Positions 26,801 to 38,732 of a DNA stretch of 64,000 nucleotides are shown here, one piece after another. The position numbers and the translations under genes are program-made. The DNA comes from Anas platyrhynchos (Eukaryota; Chordata; Aves; Anseriformes; Anatidae), in the NCBI RefSeq assembly GCF_047663525.1, contig NC_092606.1, forward strand, positions 5,330,501-5,394,500, read 5' to 3'. The notes beneath the pieces are model-generated. The model did no database searches. It saw only the letters and a list, made by a program, of their open reading frames with translations, and had not been told where the DNA came from. The first letter of the stretch is position 1. The number at the start of each line of letters is the position of its first letter.

Positions 26801-29800
26801 CGAGTTCCTCCCTGGGATGCCTCACGGCACCGTGAGCTTTCCGTAGGTGCCCCCTGCGTGAAACCCAGCAGCAGGCGGCTCTGCCTTCAGAGGGCAGGGC
26901 TGAATTTTGTTGCTGAGCCACATGGGGTGAGACCTGCCCTTCTGGGGCTGGGACAGAGCTTTGGTGGCATCGGGGCTGTGCTGGGAGGCTGCTGTCCCAT
27001 GCAACGGGGCACAGGGAGAGGGTGGGAGCTCACGAGCTCACGTGGGAGCCAGCAGCAGGACAAACAGCCCGCGGACGGCCAGAGCGAAGCGTTGCCATCG
27101 TTATGGGGACAAACAGACAGGACGCAGGTGATCCTGGCCTGGCCCTGACCTATTCCGAGCACGTTTCCCAGTGGGAACGGGCAATTTAAACTGGTCGCAC
27201 TGGTCGCAGCTGCCTGGCGGTGCTTGCTGTAGCTTTAAGAGCGAGCTCACATGCATGGCTCTTGGCTCCTCGCTCGCTCGCAGCCCCTCTTCCTCCAGCC
27301 TCGCCGCCCAGATGAGGATTTCTCAGCAGAGGAAAAAATTCTCCCTGGCTCCCCTCCCCCTCACCTCCGCCCTCTCTAATGCCCAGGGCCCTTCACTTCC
27401 ATAATTCTTCATTTTCCAGCCTTGAACGTAAGCCAGACACATCTGTCTGGCCATATGCGTGAACTCTGCAGTGTGTGCCGAGGTGGTTGTAAAACAGGGC
27501 TGCTGAAGGCCCTACTGGGAGAGCGCGCACATGTGTACCCTCCGGCTGCTGGCGCCGGGCCCAGAACCACTGCGCTTCACTTTTCCAAACCCACCCCAAC
27601 CTTTTTTTTTTTTCAGATTTCTCCTTTTTTTTTTTTTCCTTTTTTTTTTCCTTCGAATTTCGAGAAACCCGCGTCGAGGCGCAGGGTCTCAAACCGTGCC
27701 GGGAGGGAGGGAGGGAAGGGAGGAAGGGAAGGGCGGCGAGGCTGTCCCGGTGTTGTTGGCAGGTACCCGGCTCCCTTTTCCAAGGCGATGAGGAAGCAAA
27801 GCCGAGCTGGGCGAGGTGGGCTGTAAATTTAAAGCTGCCCGAAGCTTGGGAAGCGGGAGGTGTCGGTCAATTCCCCGCTTCCCCGGCACGGCCAAGGGGA
27901 ACCGCACGTGGTCGGGGTGTTTGGGGAGGGCAGCGCCGCGCACATCCCAACCCCGGCCACCGGCCCAGCTGCGGCAGGGCCCCCGGGATGGCCGCTGCCC
28001 CTTCTGCGGGGAGCGTGGGGGCTGCCTGGCGTGGCGGGGGCTCGCTGCCTGGCCTGCTCCTCCCTTCCTCCCCAGCTGGCGCTCGCAGGCGGAGAGAGGT
28101 CAGAATGAGGGTGTGGGCAGCTTCGGGGGCTGCACAGCTGAGAGCTGAGGTGCACTTGGAGCCCGAGCGCACGGGGTGGAGGAGAAATCCTCGGGGCTTC
28201 GCTCAAATCAGCCCGGCTGGCTGGGAACAGCCCGGGGCTGAACATGTGTGTGCCGGCCCCGCTACCGACCCCGCAGCCAGCTCAGCACCGCACCCCCCCC
28301 CTCCCCACGAGTTTCCCTGCCTCGACCTGCGGGTCCCCGACCTTCCCAAGGGGGTTTTGTGCGTCCTGGGACCTCCTGCCTTCTGGTTTCATCACGTTTC
28401 TCTCCAGTTCACCGCTCCTCTCCCGAGTTCACGCGTCGGCTGCTCTCCAAGCCCCCCGCCCGTGACCCCGGGGACGAGTGCAGCCCCACGTACTTGCTGG
28501 AGCCGAGCAGCTGCAGCTCCTGTTCCAGCAGGGCTGAGAGCTGCAGCTCTCCAGGCACGTCCCCGTGGCCGTGCCTGCACCCTGATGGTGCCTCCTGCAG
28601 TCCGTGGTGGCACAGGCAGTGACCCAGGGCTCAGGGTAAAGCCCTCATCCCTTGGCCACGCCACTTTTTGAGGCCTCCCCCGAGCCCTGCAGAGCTCTCA
28701 GCTAAATCCTTGCCTTCTCCTGGCAGTTTTTGTGCTCTACCTTCCTTCCTGCACCCTGCTCCCCACCTCTTGGTGCCCAGCTGTGCTGCTGGTGCAGATC
28801 ACCGGCTCCATCCTTGTCCCGGGATCCCCGCGCTGCACCAGCTGGCAGCACAGCCCCGCTCCTCCATGCTGCAGCTCCCAACCACAACCACCGCCGCGGT
28901 CACGTTTACACCAGCCTTGAGGGCGATTTGGGCTTCGTTGTGCTTCCCTCGCTGCCCTGGTTTGGGTGTGCACGGGACCATTGCTCAGCCTGGGCTGGAA
29001 GCACGGGTCCAGGCAGGGTAAATATTAAACGGGGGCGCCTTGCTGGCACAGCTGCAGGGAGCACAGGAGAGCTTGGTTCCTCTGCACGAGCCAGGACCCC
29101 AAAACCATCACGCTGAGCGGGGCCAGGTAGGGCAGAGCAGGTTTAGGTCACAGTTTGCTGCATCCTGGTGGTGAGGGGCAGCCTTTTGTGGGGTGGCTGC
29201 TGCTCCCTGGCTGCGCCACCGCCACCCTGCCCTTACCCTCACCCGTGCTGGCCACAAGCAGGTGACAACAGCGAGCTGGAGGGCCGGCCACCTCCCTGGG
29301 TGCCACCCGAATATTTTGGGGCAGGCAGGTGGAGCGGGGAGGTGGCAGGGCCGTGCCCCCCGGCCGCCCCCAGCCACTTGGCCCAGCACTGGGTGCGCGC
29401 TGTCCGGAGCCCCCCGTCCTTTGTGCCGCCGCCGCGCGCTGGGAGCGGCCGAGTTTCCTGCGCGGTTGAAAACATCCCACCTGAAACATAACAGGCTCTT
29501 CCTCTGGATGCTGCTATTGTTTCGCTCAGCATTACAGAAGCGGCTCGGCCAGGCGGCCAATTATGACATGTCTTCCCAAAATAGCCGCGCTCCTGTCCCT
29601 TCTGAGCCCACGGAACGGCCGCCCCCTTAAGATGCAGCCGCTCCTTTGTGGCGGTAGTGTGAGTAAGTGGCTAAATTTAGCCGCATCCCATTCACGCTCT
29701 CGTCTGGGCGCAGGAACAATGCCGCGGGTGCACACGCGCTGACACGCACCTGCCTGGGAGCCGGGTGCCTGCCGGCTGCGGAAGACGCACACCCACCCAC

Positions 29801-32800
29801 GGCGGCTCCGCCACGGCGGCGGCCCCGGCTTGCTACCAGGCACGGGGCACGTTTACTCCTGAGGAAGACGCTGCCGAGGAACCTTGGAAGGAGGAAACCC
29901 TCCAGCAGAGGCGAGGGAGGCATTGTTCTCAGCCCTGCAAAACGCGCCTCCCCGACCCAGCACACGGGGACGGAGCGGGCAGCGGCCCCGGGGTGCCCCG
30001 CGGCTGTAGGGTGGCTCTCCAAGGGTCAGGGTAAAAGGGGTGGCAGCAGGATGGTGACGGCCCATCCGTCCTGGCAGGGCGGTGTCACCCCCAGTGACCT
30101 GTCCTGGAGGTGGCACGCAGCTCTGCGGGGCTCCGGCTCCTGGCTTTATTCTGCCAGGCTGCAGGAACCCAGCGCTGCGCTCCTGGCGAGCCTCTGTGCG
30201 CTGTGCCATCAGCAGAAAACGCAGCCTGGTGGCTCGACCCCCGGACACAGCTGTCCCCTTCCCAAAATGGGATCCCTCCGGCCAGGCAGCGGCTTCCGGG
30301 GAATCCCCCAGGTGATCCCAGCTGATGGATGAGCTGGGAATTTGGGACTGTGCGCGCAGGAGTGTCTGATCTCAGTGCTGCCACCAGCTGGGGCAGCTGG
30401 GGGAGCTGCCTCCGGCTCCTGCCGAGCTCCTGGGAGAAGCCCCTGCCCAGGGAGCTGTGGCCGGGATGGGGGCTGCGGGTGGGTGCGGATTTAGGGGCTG
30501 CAGTGGCCAGGAGAAGGAAAACTGCCGAGCCCCGAGAAGAGCAGCGAGCTGCTGGCCCCAGGGGTCCCCTGCCGGGTGCCAGCCCCGCAGGATCCCTCTG
30601 CCACAGAGCCAGGGAGTGCGTTTAGCCCCGATAAAACCCAAATTTGCCTGTCCTGAATTGCTTGCACTGGGGTGGGGCTGCACCAGCTCAACCCCCGAGG
30701 GTCTCCCAGACCCCACCACCCACCGAGCCACTCGGGCCACCCTCCCCTTGTACCACGGGGGACGAGGAGGCACAACGGGACCGGTGCCGTGGATTGGCAC
30801 CGTCGGCTCGCGGCGCAGAGCCCGGTTTGGATGCGGGCATCCCGACCCCATCCCCACACCCCCTCATCCTCGCCGTGGGGCAGCGGCCGTGCCCGAGGGC
30901 CAGCGGAAGGGTTAACGCGGCGCTCGCTCCCCGTCCTGCACATGGGCTCCCTTTCATCTCTGGCTCGAGGCCAGCCGGAGCCTGTATGAATCACAGGCCA
31001 CTCCTCTCTCTCTTCCCCCCCCCTTTCTCCCTCCGAGCCCCTTGGCCAGAGGCTTCTGCAGCCTTTTACTCACACAAACAAAAATAAATCTCGCTGCCGG
31101 CCTCTGAACCCTGCAAAGGCGAGTTTCCCTCTGGCTCCCCGAGCGGCCCGGAGCTGTGCGAGGGGACTTGGCACGCTCCCCGCCGACCTCGCTCTTTCAC
31201 TCCCGGCGCATCCTGTGTCCTTCTCTCACCGGGCGGCCCGGGGAGCGGAATGGGACGTGACGGCCGGCACAGGCATCGCTCGCAGCTGCCAGGAATCGGC
31301 CGGGTACGGCCAGCCAGAGCCGCCGGGGCAGATGCCACCCACGAGGGACCCGGCGCCACCGTCACCTGCGTGGCCCCGGCCGGCCGGGTAGGTGAGCTTC
31401 CCGCTCCGTGCCTGTGGGGCCGTGCTCCCCCGGCCGCCTCCATGGGGCCGGGGTCCGTGTTGGGGCGCAGGCAGGGTCCCCCCCTTGGTTTTTTGGATCG
31501 TCGTCGCCCTTCGCAGGCTTTCTGCTGGGACACGTGGCTTTGCTCAGCCTTTCTGGTTGAACTCCATCCCCACCGAGTAGGGCTTGGTGCTGCCCAGGGC
31601 CGAACATCCCATCCCTGCGCTCCCAAAATTTGTGGAAAAACCCACCTGACACCCTCCTTGCTGCAAGGATGCCCCATGCCGTGGCTGCTGTCACATTGTC
31701 CCCTCGCCATACGTCCTCCCGTGGCACCCAGGAGTGCAAACACCTCCCTGCCTCACCACCCAGCACGTGGCTGGGTGCAGTCACCCCATACAGGCACCCC
31801 CCTGTGCCCCCTGCTCGCTTTTTGCCTTCCTGGCCGATGGGAGCTGTGGCCAGGAGGGTGTGAGGCACGTGGGGAAGGTTCTGGTTGCTGCCTCGCCTTG
31901 GGGGAGGTGGCAGCATCAAGAAATCTTGATTTAAAGCCAGATGACAGCACTTGGAAATGGATTAAATCCCACTTCTTTCCACGGCCGCTGCTGGCCCCTG
32001 CAGCTCCTCGTTCCAGGGAGCCTCTGGGGCTTTGGCACAGCTACAGAGGGGTTCAGACCCCAAACCCCGTAACGCTGGGCACAACGGGGTCAGCACAAGG
32101 GGCTGGGGGAGGCCGGGCTTCCCCTCCTAGCCCCGGGGTTGCTCCGTGTGGGTGCAAGCCCGGTCTCGCAAGGGTTCGCCTGGCGGTTCTGTTCCCCAGC
32201 AGCGCTGCTGTGCTCCATGGGTGAGCGGTTCCTATTAGAGGCAACAAACATCAGCGAGTCCAGGGGAGCTATTTTTAAGCGGAGGAAGCACTAGAATAGC
32301 ATCCTGAGTTTTTTAAGCCCGTGACTTACTAAAGAGCCCAAGTGCTTCGATAGCGTCAAGAGGAATACGTGAGCTTTTCGGTCCCCTCCTGGCAAACGGC
32401 CTCGTCCTAATGTCTGGGTCCAGCCCCTTAGGGTTGCTGGTAAGACCCACCCGACCCTCCCCATGTCTGTGAGCACCTCTGGTCTCTGGAGGGCGCGTGG
32501 GGCTCCGTCAAGGACAGCTCTGTGGGTTTTCAGGGCTGGAGCCCACCTGGTTTCCCAGCTGGATGTTGCCAGGAAAGGCACCGCACGTGCGGGACCTGGT
32601 GGGACACAGCGAGATGCTCCCCGCAGCCCTTTCCTGCTCGGGGTCCTGGTGTTAGGATGCTGCTGGCACGACTTGTGCGTCCCAAATTAGTTTGTTGTCG
32701 CTGGCGATCGTGTCGCCTTGAGCTGTTTCCACCTGGAGGACACACACCCCCTTCCCCCAGCCTCCTTTCCTATCGAGGCAGGGCTCCTGGCATGGCTGCA

Positions 32801-35300
32801 GATCATCCTGGCCGCTGCCAGTCCTACAAATGGCACAATTTCTGCTCCAGCCAGCCTGCCCCAGGGCTGTTGTCCTACGAGGGTGCTTTTGGGATGGCTT
32901 TCAGCATCCCACTTGTGCTCAGGAGCGCTGGAGGTGTGCGGGTGGCACGGGCACAGCCTCCTGCGCACAGCGCCCTTGCTGTGGGAGGCACGCGCCCCAG
33001 CCAGGCGTGTCTTCTGCTCTCGGTGGCCATGGCTCACGGGGCTGACGTCCTTCTTACTCATCATCTGTCCCTCTCCTCCAGGCCGTGCTGAAAGACCAGA
33101 GTCAAATGAGGCAGATGGAGCTGGAGATCAGACCCGTCTTCCTGGTGCCGGACACCAACGGCTTCATCGACCACCTGGGCAGCTTGGTGACGCTGCTGGA
33201 CTGCAGGAAATTCATCCTGGTGGTGCCCCTGATCGGTGAGTGTGGCCAGCACGAGGCGGGTGGGCTTCTTTATCCCCCGGGACGGGCTCCCCCCCCGTGC
33301 CAGCTCCCTCAGTGCTGCCCCACGTGCCCGCAGAGCCTGTGTGGTCCGCAGCCGGGCAGCTCGTGCCGCGCTCAGCTGAGCGGTCACGGTCCTGCACCGA
33401 GCCTGGGCACGAGCCCTTTGCTTTTGCCTGCTTTTCTATTTGCTCGCTGGAGCTGTGTCTCGTCCCGGCAGCAGCCGGCGCTCCTTCTCCCCGTGCCTCG
33501 CTGCTCCCCTGCCTGCCAGCTCGGTGCCCGCAGCCCTCCCCAGGCTCCGCTCCCCGTGGTGTGCACTGAGGGGGTGCCAGGGGCCGGGAGAGGCATGTGG
33601 GTGTTAAACGGGATTTGGAAGGAGTTTTGGAAGGAGCGAGGAGGAGGAATTGTTAAACAATCAAAGCAGATAGCTTATCCCAGCTGAGCTGGGGCTTAGG
33701 CAGCCCGAGCAAATGGCCGGCCTGTGTCCCAGCGTCTCAGAGCTGCTCAAGCCCAGCCCTTCTTTTTATCCTTATAAAGCTCGCAGTAAAACAGCAAGCT
33801 GGTTCCCGTTATTGGTAAACACTCACCCTGGCAGATAACGGCTGTGCTGCTGGGTGGTCTCCCAGGGTGGCGGGAGGATTTGGGGAGATGCCTTTGCTCT
33901 GATTGTTTGATCGCTCGCTGGGCTCGAGGTAGCGCTCCTCTGGCCAGGGCCGCGCCGCGGCCGCCTGCGCCCCGGTGCCAACCTGGCCTTTAGGGGACAC
34001 TGGGGACAGAAGGAGAGCTTGGGGACAGGAGGAAAGGTTGGGGGCAGAAGGAGAGCTTGGGGCAGGAGCGGGGCTGAGCCTTGCAGAGCCCATGTGCAGC
34101 CCCCAGCCCAGCCCCAGCCCTAGGGGGCCGGGTGCCAGCGCTGCCCCATGGGCACCTCCAGCAGGCCCTGCTGCTCCCCTGTCCTCCCAGCATTTCTGGG
34201 GCCTCCTCCCCGACTCCTAGCCCTGCTGGCCCTACAACCAGCACCAAACGGCTGCCCTTCATGCGGGGTCTGGCTCGGGAAAGACCCCTGGGGCTGGGGA
34301 CAGGACCCCTGGGCAGAGGGCACGGGGCTGTCAAGGGGCTCCGTGGCTTGGCACGGCGGTGCCAGGGCGTTTTTTAGGGAAAAAAAGGGAAGGAAGGCAG
34401 CCACCCCGGCACAGCCCCCGGGGCTGCGGAGCGTGCTAACACCTGGGATTGCTGGCACCTTCCCCGGAGCCCTGGCCCTGCCTCCCCGGTGCTCCCACGT
34501 GCTTCACGTGAGGCTCGTTCAGCCGAACCCCGGGCGGCGAGCAGGGGCTGTGGGAGGGCTGAAAGCCCCCGTTGCCCTCCCTGCCCCAGTTGCTGCCGCC
34601 CTGGACCTCAAAAACGAGGACTGGGCCAGCCCAGCCTGGTTTGGGTAAGCCGGGGACCCGTGGCCACTGGGGGCAGAGGCCGTGGTGCCACGTCCCACCG
34701 CTGGCCTCCAGACCCCAACCGTGCCCTTGCCCTCGGCACCGTCTCTTCCTGGGGATGCAGCAAGGGGTTAAGCGTGCAGCTCTGCCTTGGGTTTGTTTCT
34801 CTTGCTCTTTAACCTGCTCCGTGCTCCTTGAGGCTGACCCCGCCATGGAGAAGCCAGGCCTGGTGCAGAAGCACAAACAAGCCTCCCCTTTGAAGCCTGT
34901 TTAGCTTGGAAGCAGGAAGGCAGATTTCGGGAGGGAATACCAGCTTTTCCTGTTTGATGTTCCGTTCGTGCACGGCTCCCCCCACCCCGAACCCAGCCGT
35001 GCATTGTGTGCAAATGGCAGCACCAGGTCGCTGCGAGCAGTAGCAAAGAGGAGCCGGCCGAGAGCGAGGAGCCGAGCAGCTCCATGCAGCTTTAATTTGA
35101 ATACCCAGACAGTGAGTGCCAGTCTCACCATGGAACACAGCGATCACGCAGGCTCCCCGGGCAGTGATTCACAGCACTGGGGAGAGGCCTCAGACCCCGA
35201 GCTCTCTCCCCGAACCCCCAAGGAATGCATAGTTCCCACTTGAACTCAGGACTTGGCTCCAAGCTCGGAAACAATCTTCAGAAATGAAGCCATGGCTCAA

Positions 35301-35331
<31 letters not shown>

Positions 35332-38300
35332 GCGCGCAGAGGCTCCCTCGCACACACGTGCACACCAGCTCTCTCGCGCCCCGGCCTCGCGCACACGCAG
35401 CCCCGTGCACGAACGCGTGCGAGGATGCTCGTGCACGCAGCTGGGCACGCCGTGGTCCTGGTGCACAACCTCATCCTGCTCGCCCAGCGATGGGGCAGCA
35501 CCTCCAGCAACCCCAGAGCTGGAGGGTGCCTTCCTCCCGGCGCTCTGCCGGTGTCCCCCCGGGGCTGTGCCGGGTTTGGGGGGCTGGGGAAGGGGTTTTG
35601 GGTTTGGTGTTCCTGCTGCTTGGCAGCGGGACAGGAGGCTCCAGCTCTCGGCAGGCTCCGCTTGAGCCGAACGGGGTTGGGAAGCTGCCTGATCCCAGGC
35701 TCGTCTTCGGCAGCATGTGTGGGGACAGATGTGCGAGCCCTGTATCAGACCCAGATGGGGGAGGCGTTGAAGGGAGCGGCTCCCCTGCGGGCGGCCCCGG
35801 GACGGCAGCTTCAGGTGTGAAAATAGGGCCAGGAGTCGTCAGGGAAGCGGGGATTGAGTGGGAGCCGCCTGCTCCCACGCGTGACCCCGCTCCCACGTGC
35901 TGCAGGGGGGGGGCAGCAGCTTTTTGAGCCTGAAAAGGGAGCCAGGAGGAGGCAGGGAGCCAGGCGGCGTGCCGCGGTGGCACCGTGCTCAGGGTCCCTC
36001 TGGGGGCACAGGGAATTTCGTGACACCCCCAGACGGGCGGGGAGGTGCCATCAGTCACCGCGGCGGTGGGGGGCACGGAGGTCTCAGCGCTCCCGGGGCC
36101 GAGCCAGGTGATGTGTGGAGGTGGAAGGCAGCGAAGCTTTTCCAGAGCCGCGGCCAAGCCCAGGCGCACGGGGACGCTGCGGCAGCTGAACCCAGATTTC
36201 CTGAGCCAGCTCCCAGTGCCCCGGCCCCGAGGCCTTGGCAAGTGGCGTGCTTCAGCAGCGGGTCACGAGAGCACCTTGTCCCTTAGTAACTGTACCTCCT
36301 CTTCCTGTTTGAAGTGATAAACGAGCTGGATGGCCTGGCCAAGGGCCCGGAGATGGAGCACCGGGCCGCAGGCTATGCCCGCCAAGTGCAGGAGAGAGCC
36401 AGGAAGTCCATCGAGTTCCTGGAGGAGAGGTTTGAGAGCCGGGACAACTGCCTGAGGGCTCTGACCAGCCGGGGCAACGAGCTCGAGTCCATCTCCTTCC
36501 GCAGCGAGGACACCACCGGGCAGCAGGTGAGGGGCATCAGGACCCCAAGGGGATGGGGACACCGAGGCCGTGCTGCCAGCGCACGCTGCAGGGCTCTGGA
36601 GGGTTTTTATCCTCCTCGGGGGGGAACCAGGGGACCCCATCCCATCTGAGCAGCCAGAGGGCAGCCCGGTCCCTTTGCAGGCTGTGTTAGGGCTCGGAGC
36701 AGCCCTGCGACACCATCTCCAGGGCGGCGTGGAAAGGAGGGTGGTGGGGCTGCAGGGTTTTTTTCCTTCCCAGGGTAACGTTGCCCTTTTCTTCCAGGGA
36801 AACAACGATGACCTGATCCTGTCCTGCTGCCTCCACTACTGCAACGACAAGGCCAAGGACTTCATGCCCTCTAACAAAGGTAGGACACCCTCACAGCCCC
36901 TTTGTCCCCCTCTGCTGCAGCCCACAGACTCTGCTCGCATCTCTTTGGTGGCCCCTGGGGCTGATCCCTCCCACATTTTGCCTCTTTCAGCACCAAGGTG
37001 CCACCTCCTGCTGCTGCTCAGCCCCTGGCTGTGCCCCTCCTGCTGCGTTTTCAAACGCCCACCTCTGGGTGCACCTTTTGGGACTCCCCAGCCCATGAGG
37101 GGCCCCCCCCCAACACCCCCAGAGCCCATTTCATGGTGCCAGCAGTGCCATTAGCAGGAATTATCCCCCAGAGCATGCACCAAGCCCATTAAACCTCTCG
37201 TCAGGTGCCTTTTGCTCTCTCCTCCTTCTCCCAGAGCGAGAAGAGCAGGCGCAGCTCCAGCGCAGGGCCACCTCCTGCCACCATCGCTGTGGTCCCCGGG
37301 CTGTGAGGCTGCGAGGGGGACACCGAGGGGGACAGGAGGCTGAGGAGGCCAGCGAGGGCTCCTCCCTGCGAGCCCCGGTGCCTCCTGGCCCGAGCCGTTC
37401 TCCTCCTGGCGCCCACTTGGCATCGGCAGCGTGTGCTGGGACCAGACGGCCCCAGGGCTGCTGCCAGGGCGGTGGGGATGGGAATTAGATCAGCAGCTGC
37501 CCAAGAAATCAACCCGCATTTGTCAGTGCGAATTCTTAGCAGCTTAACTTGTCAGATTCACAGAGAAACCGTCACCAAATGTTTATGTGCAAATGATGCT
37601 GAATTTTGAAATCATGTGGATTATGGCGAATGGGGCCTGACAAGCTGACAGCCTCTGGTTTGTAACAAGGAGGCGCGTCACCAGCTCGCAGCAGAGGATG
37701 TTTATTGTTACACATTTCTTAAAGTGTCCGCACAAAACCTCCCCGATCCTGCTTTCGGCAGCCCTCGGCCCCAGCCCTGCCCTCCCGCACGGCCACCCGA
37801 GCCCCCGGCTCCCCACGGCCGGGCCCATGCACCCCTTCCTCCCACCGCCTCGGCCCCGGCACCGTGAGCGCAGCCCGAACCTTCCCTTCCCCTCGGCCTG
37901 CCGCTCCCGGCACAGCCAATCTGGGCCCATGTTGGGCTCCCATAAACTCTGTTTTTTCCATTCCAGTCCTGGCTCGGAGGCACTGTGTTTCCTGTGCTCA
38001 TAGGAACAGTACTCTGGTCACAGGACCCAGCTGCTTACACATACCCCATATGCTTCCCCTGCTTCGCACACACGTAAGCGGAGCTCCCACATCCCCAGCC
38101 CGGCGCGTTGCGTGCGGGGCAGCTCATCCATCTGGGGGCAAGATCCTTCCAGTTATTTCTCAGGCTTCAGCTCTTTCTGCCTGTCTGAGCCTCCGCCAGA
38201 AACGCCTCGGTGTCGGTGGCTCCTCGGAAAAGCGCCTCAAAAAAACAAAAAAACAACAAAAAAAAAAAAACAGGGTTCGGGTTTAGATCTCGTAATGAGA

Positions 38301-38732
38301 TCGCCAGAGTAACAGCACCAGCTTCCTGCTGCAGCCAGGGTCGCAGCCCGTCTTCCTGGCTGGGGGCAGAGCTCAAAAATCAGCCCCGAGCCCCTGCAGG
38401 GGGGAGAAGAAGGCCTCGGAGGTGAAGGGCTGTCTGCGGGGAGCTGGGCGCACCGCCGGGGTGCCGGGTGGCTGCGCTTTTTGGGGTGCTCGTTCCCCGT
38501 TTTGGCACAGGGTGGGGGCAGCTTGGCATGGGATGGGCACGAGGGTTGGGGTAGATGGGGTCCGGGCTTCACCCCGCTCTGTCTTTTTCCCCCCTCCCCA
38601 GACGATCCCATCCGTTTGCTCCGCGAAGTGGTGCTGCTCACGGACGATCGGAACCTGCGAGTCAAAGCCCTGACCCGCAACGTGCCGGTGCGGGACATCC
38701 CCACCTTCCTCAAGTGGGCCCAGGAGGGCTGA
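23707..38732 (+). CDS. SMG6: SMG6, C-terminal part (six exons, 5' end outside window)
   Basis: SMG6 is the endonuclease of nonsense-mediated mRNA decay. Its C-terminal PIN domain cuts target mRNA near premature stop codons after recruitment by UPF1. Six exons with GT-AG borders join in one frame to give about 300 residues ending at the TGA at 38730-38732. The joined protein has a linker with an acidic stretch, a charged helix (RELRAKKQALARK) and then the PIN domain. The PIN acidic residues are visible in PDTNGF (exon 3 of the window), NNDDLIL (exon 5) and LLTDDRNL (exon 6), which fits the three-Asp active site known for human SMG6. The 14-3-3-like region and N-terminus must lie to the left, because the residues expected just before exon 1 of the window are not found in 1-23706. 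Identification rests on strong recognisable similarity to the vertebrate protein; borders are read by eye from splice signals. Confidence 0.96.
23884..26533 (+). other. SMG6: SMG6 intron with a CR1 fragment
   Basis: This 2.65-kb intron runs from GTACCG to a pyrimidine-rich tract and a tandem AG acceptor. It contains a GGACAC triplet repeat near 24166-24184 and a CR1-like fragment at about 24637-24725. No exon was recognised inside. A 290-codon open frame that starts at 25859 runs into the next exon, but its upstream part has no coding character. Confidence 0.8.
24637..24725 (-). mobile_element. CR1 LINE 3'-end fragment
   Basis: The stretch TCACAGAAACAGTCATGG followed by GTAGGAAGGGACCTCAAGAG and ATCATCGGGACCAAGCCCC closely resembles the reverse complement of the 3' end of avian CR1 LINEs. 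That end has the form 'TCATAGAAT... GGTTGGAAGGGACCTCAAGAGATCAT.. TCCAACCCC'. Only the terminal ~90 bp is recognisable. It is diverged, and the octamer repeats typical of the CR1 tail have decayed. CR1 is the dominant LINE of bird genomes, so this supports an avian source. The orientation is inferred from that consensus, recalled rather than searched. Confidence 0.6.
26534..26683 (+). CDS. SMG6: SMG6 exon b of window (acidic linker and charged helix)
   Basis: The exon encodes EDDVRIEAFEDDSEAEGSGG, then ELDIRELRAKKQALARK and AEQQRRQDKIQ, ending at CAG|GTAGGC. The acceptor is a tandem AAGAAG at 26531-26536. Use of the first AG starts the exon at 26534 (150 bp, adds one Lys); use of the second starts it at 26537 (147 bp). 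Both keep phase 0. Compared with my memory of the human protein, the shorter form aligns without a gap. The acidic run followed by a basic helix leads directly into the PIN domain. Confidence 0.93.
26684..33081 (+). other. SMG6: SMG6 intron, 6.4 kb
   Basis: The intron runs from GTAGGC to the pyrimidine tract ending TCCTCCAG. It holds a 58-bp T-rich tract (27600-27657), a purine-rich (GGGA)n stretch at 27700-27740, an 8-bp-arm inverted repeat at 27432-27451, a perfect 14-bp palindrome with a MEF2 core at 29669-29682, and an AT-richer block at 29490-29690. No coding exon or RNA gene was recognised. Long open frames at 27988, 29667 and 31250 show no protein-like features. Confidence 0.8.
27600..27657. 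repeat. T-rich tract in SMG6 intron
   Basis: Runs of T of 9-13 bases are interrupted by short C-containing pieces. Translated open frames across it give poly-Phe, which is an artefact. No flanking element was recognised, so it is a simple low-complexity tract. Confidence 0.85.
33082..33235 (+). CDS. SMG6: SMG6 exon c of window (start of PIN domain)
   Basis: This 154-bp exon follows TCCTCCAG and precedes GTGAGT. It encodes AVLKDQSQMRQMELEIRP followed by VFLVPDTNGFIDHLGSL and KFILVVPLI. The first conserved PIN aspartate is in PDTNGF (Asp1251 in human numbering). It ends after the first base of the Val codon completed by the next exon. Confidence 0.97.
33236..36314 (+). other. SMG6: SMG6 intron, 3.1 kb
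   Basis: The intron contains an AT-richer block at about 33600-33830 with an ATTGTT/AACAAT inverted pair and an adjacent TCF-like ATCAAAG. It also contains an (AC)n microsatellite at 35300-35328 followed by an imperfect CA-rich stretch. No exon was recognised. The acceptor at its 3' end is TTCCTGTTTGAAG. Confidence 0.8.
35300..35328. repeat. (AC)n microsatellite
   Basis: About 14 uninterrupted AC units are followed by degenerate CA/CGCA-rich sequence to about 35410. It is intronic in SMG6. Confidence 0.95.
36315..36526 (+). CDS. SMG6: SMG6 exon d of window (PIN domain core)
   Basis: This 212-bp exon completes a split Val codon and encodes VINELDGLAKGPEMEHRAAG, then RKSIEFLEERFESRD, CLRALTSRGNELESI and SEDTTGQQ. 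It ends at CAG|GTGAGG in phase 0. The NELDGL and TSRGNELES motifs are characteristic of the SMG6 PIN fold. Confidence 0.97.
36798..36879 (+). CDS. SMG6: SMG6 exon e of window (second PIN aspartate)
   Basis: This 82-bp exon follows TTCTTCCAG and is followed by GTAGGA. It encodes GNNDDLILSCCLHYCNDKAK and DFMPSNK. The DD pair holds the second catalytic Asp of the PIN site. The last base begins an Asp codon finished in the final exon. Confidence 0.97.
36880..38601 (+). other. SMG6: Last SMG6 intron
   Basis: This 1.7-kb intron includes a distinctly AT-richer, non-repetitive block at about 37480-37720 and an A-rich tract at 38237-38272. It ends in a strong pyrimidine tract (TCTTTTTCCCCCCTCCCCAG). 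The AT-rich block is a candidate conserved non-coding element. No exon was seen. Confidence 0.75.
38602..38732 (+). CDS. SMG6: SMG6 terminal coding exon
   Basis: The exon encodes DPIRLLREVVLLTDDRNLRV and then ALTRNVPVRDIPTFLKWAQ before the TGA at 38730-38732. The third PIN aspartate lies in LLTDDRNL. The protein ends one or two residues from where other vertebrate SMG6 proteins end, so the C-terminus is intact. Confidence 0.97.
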
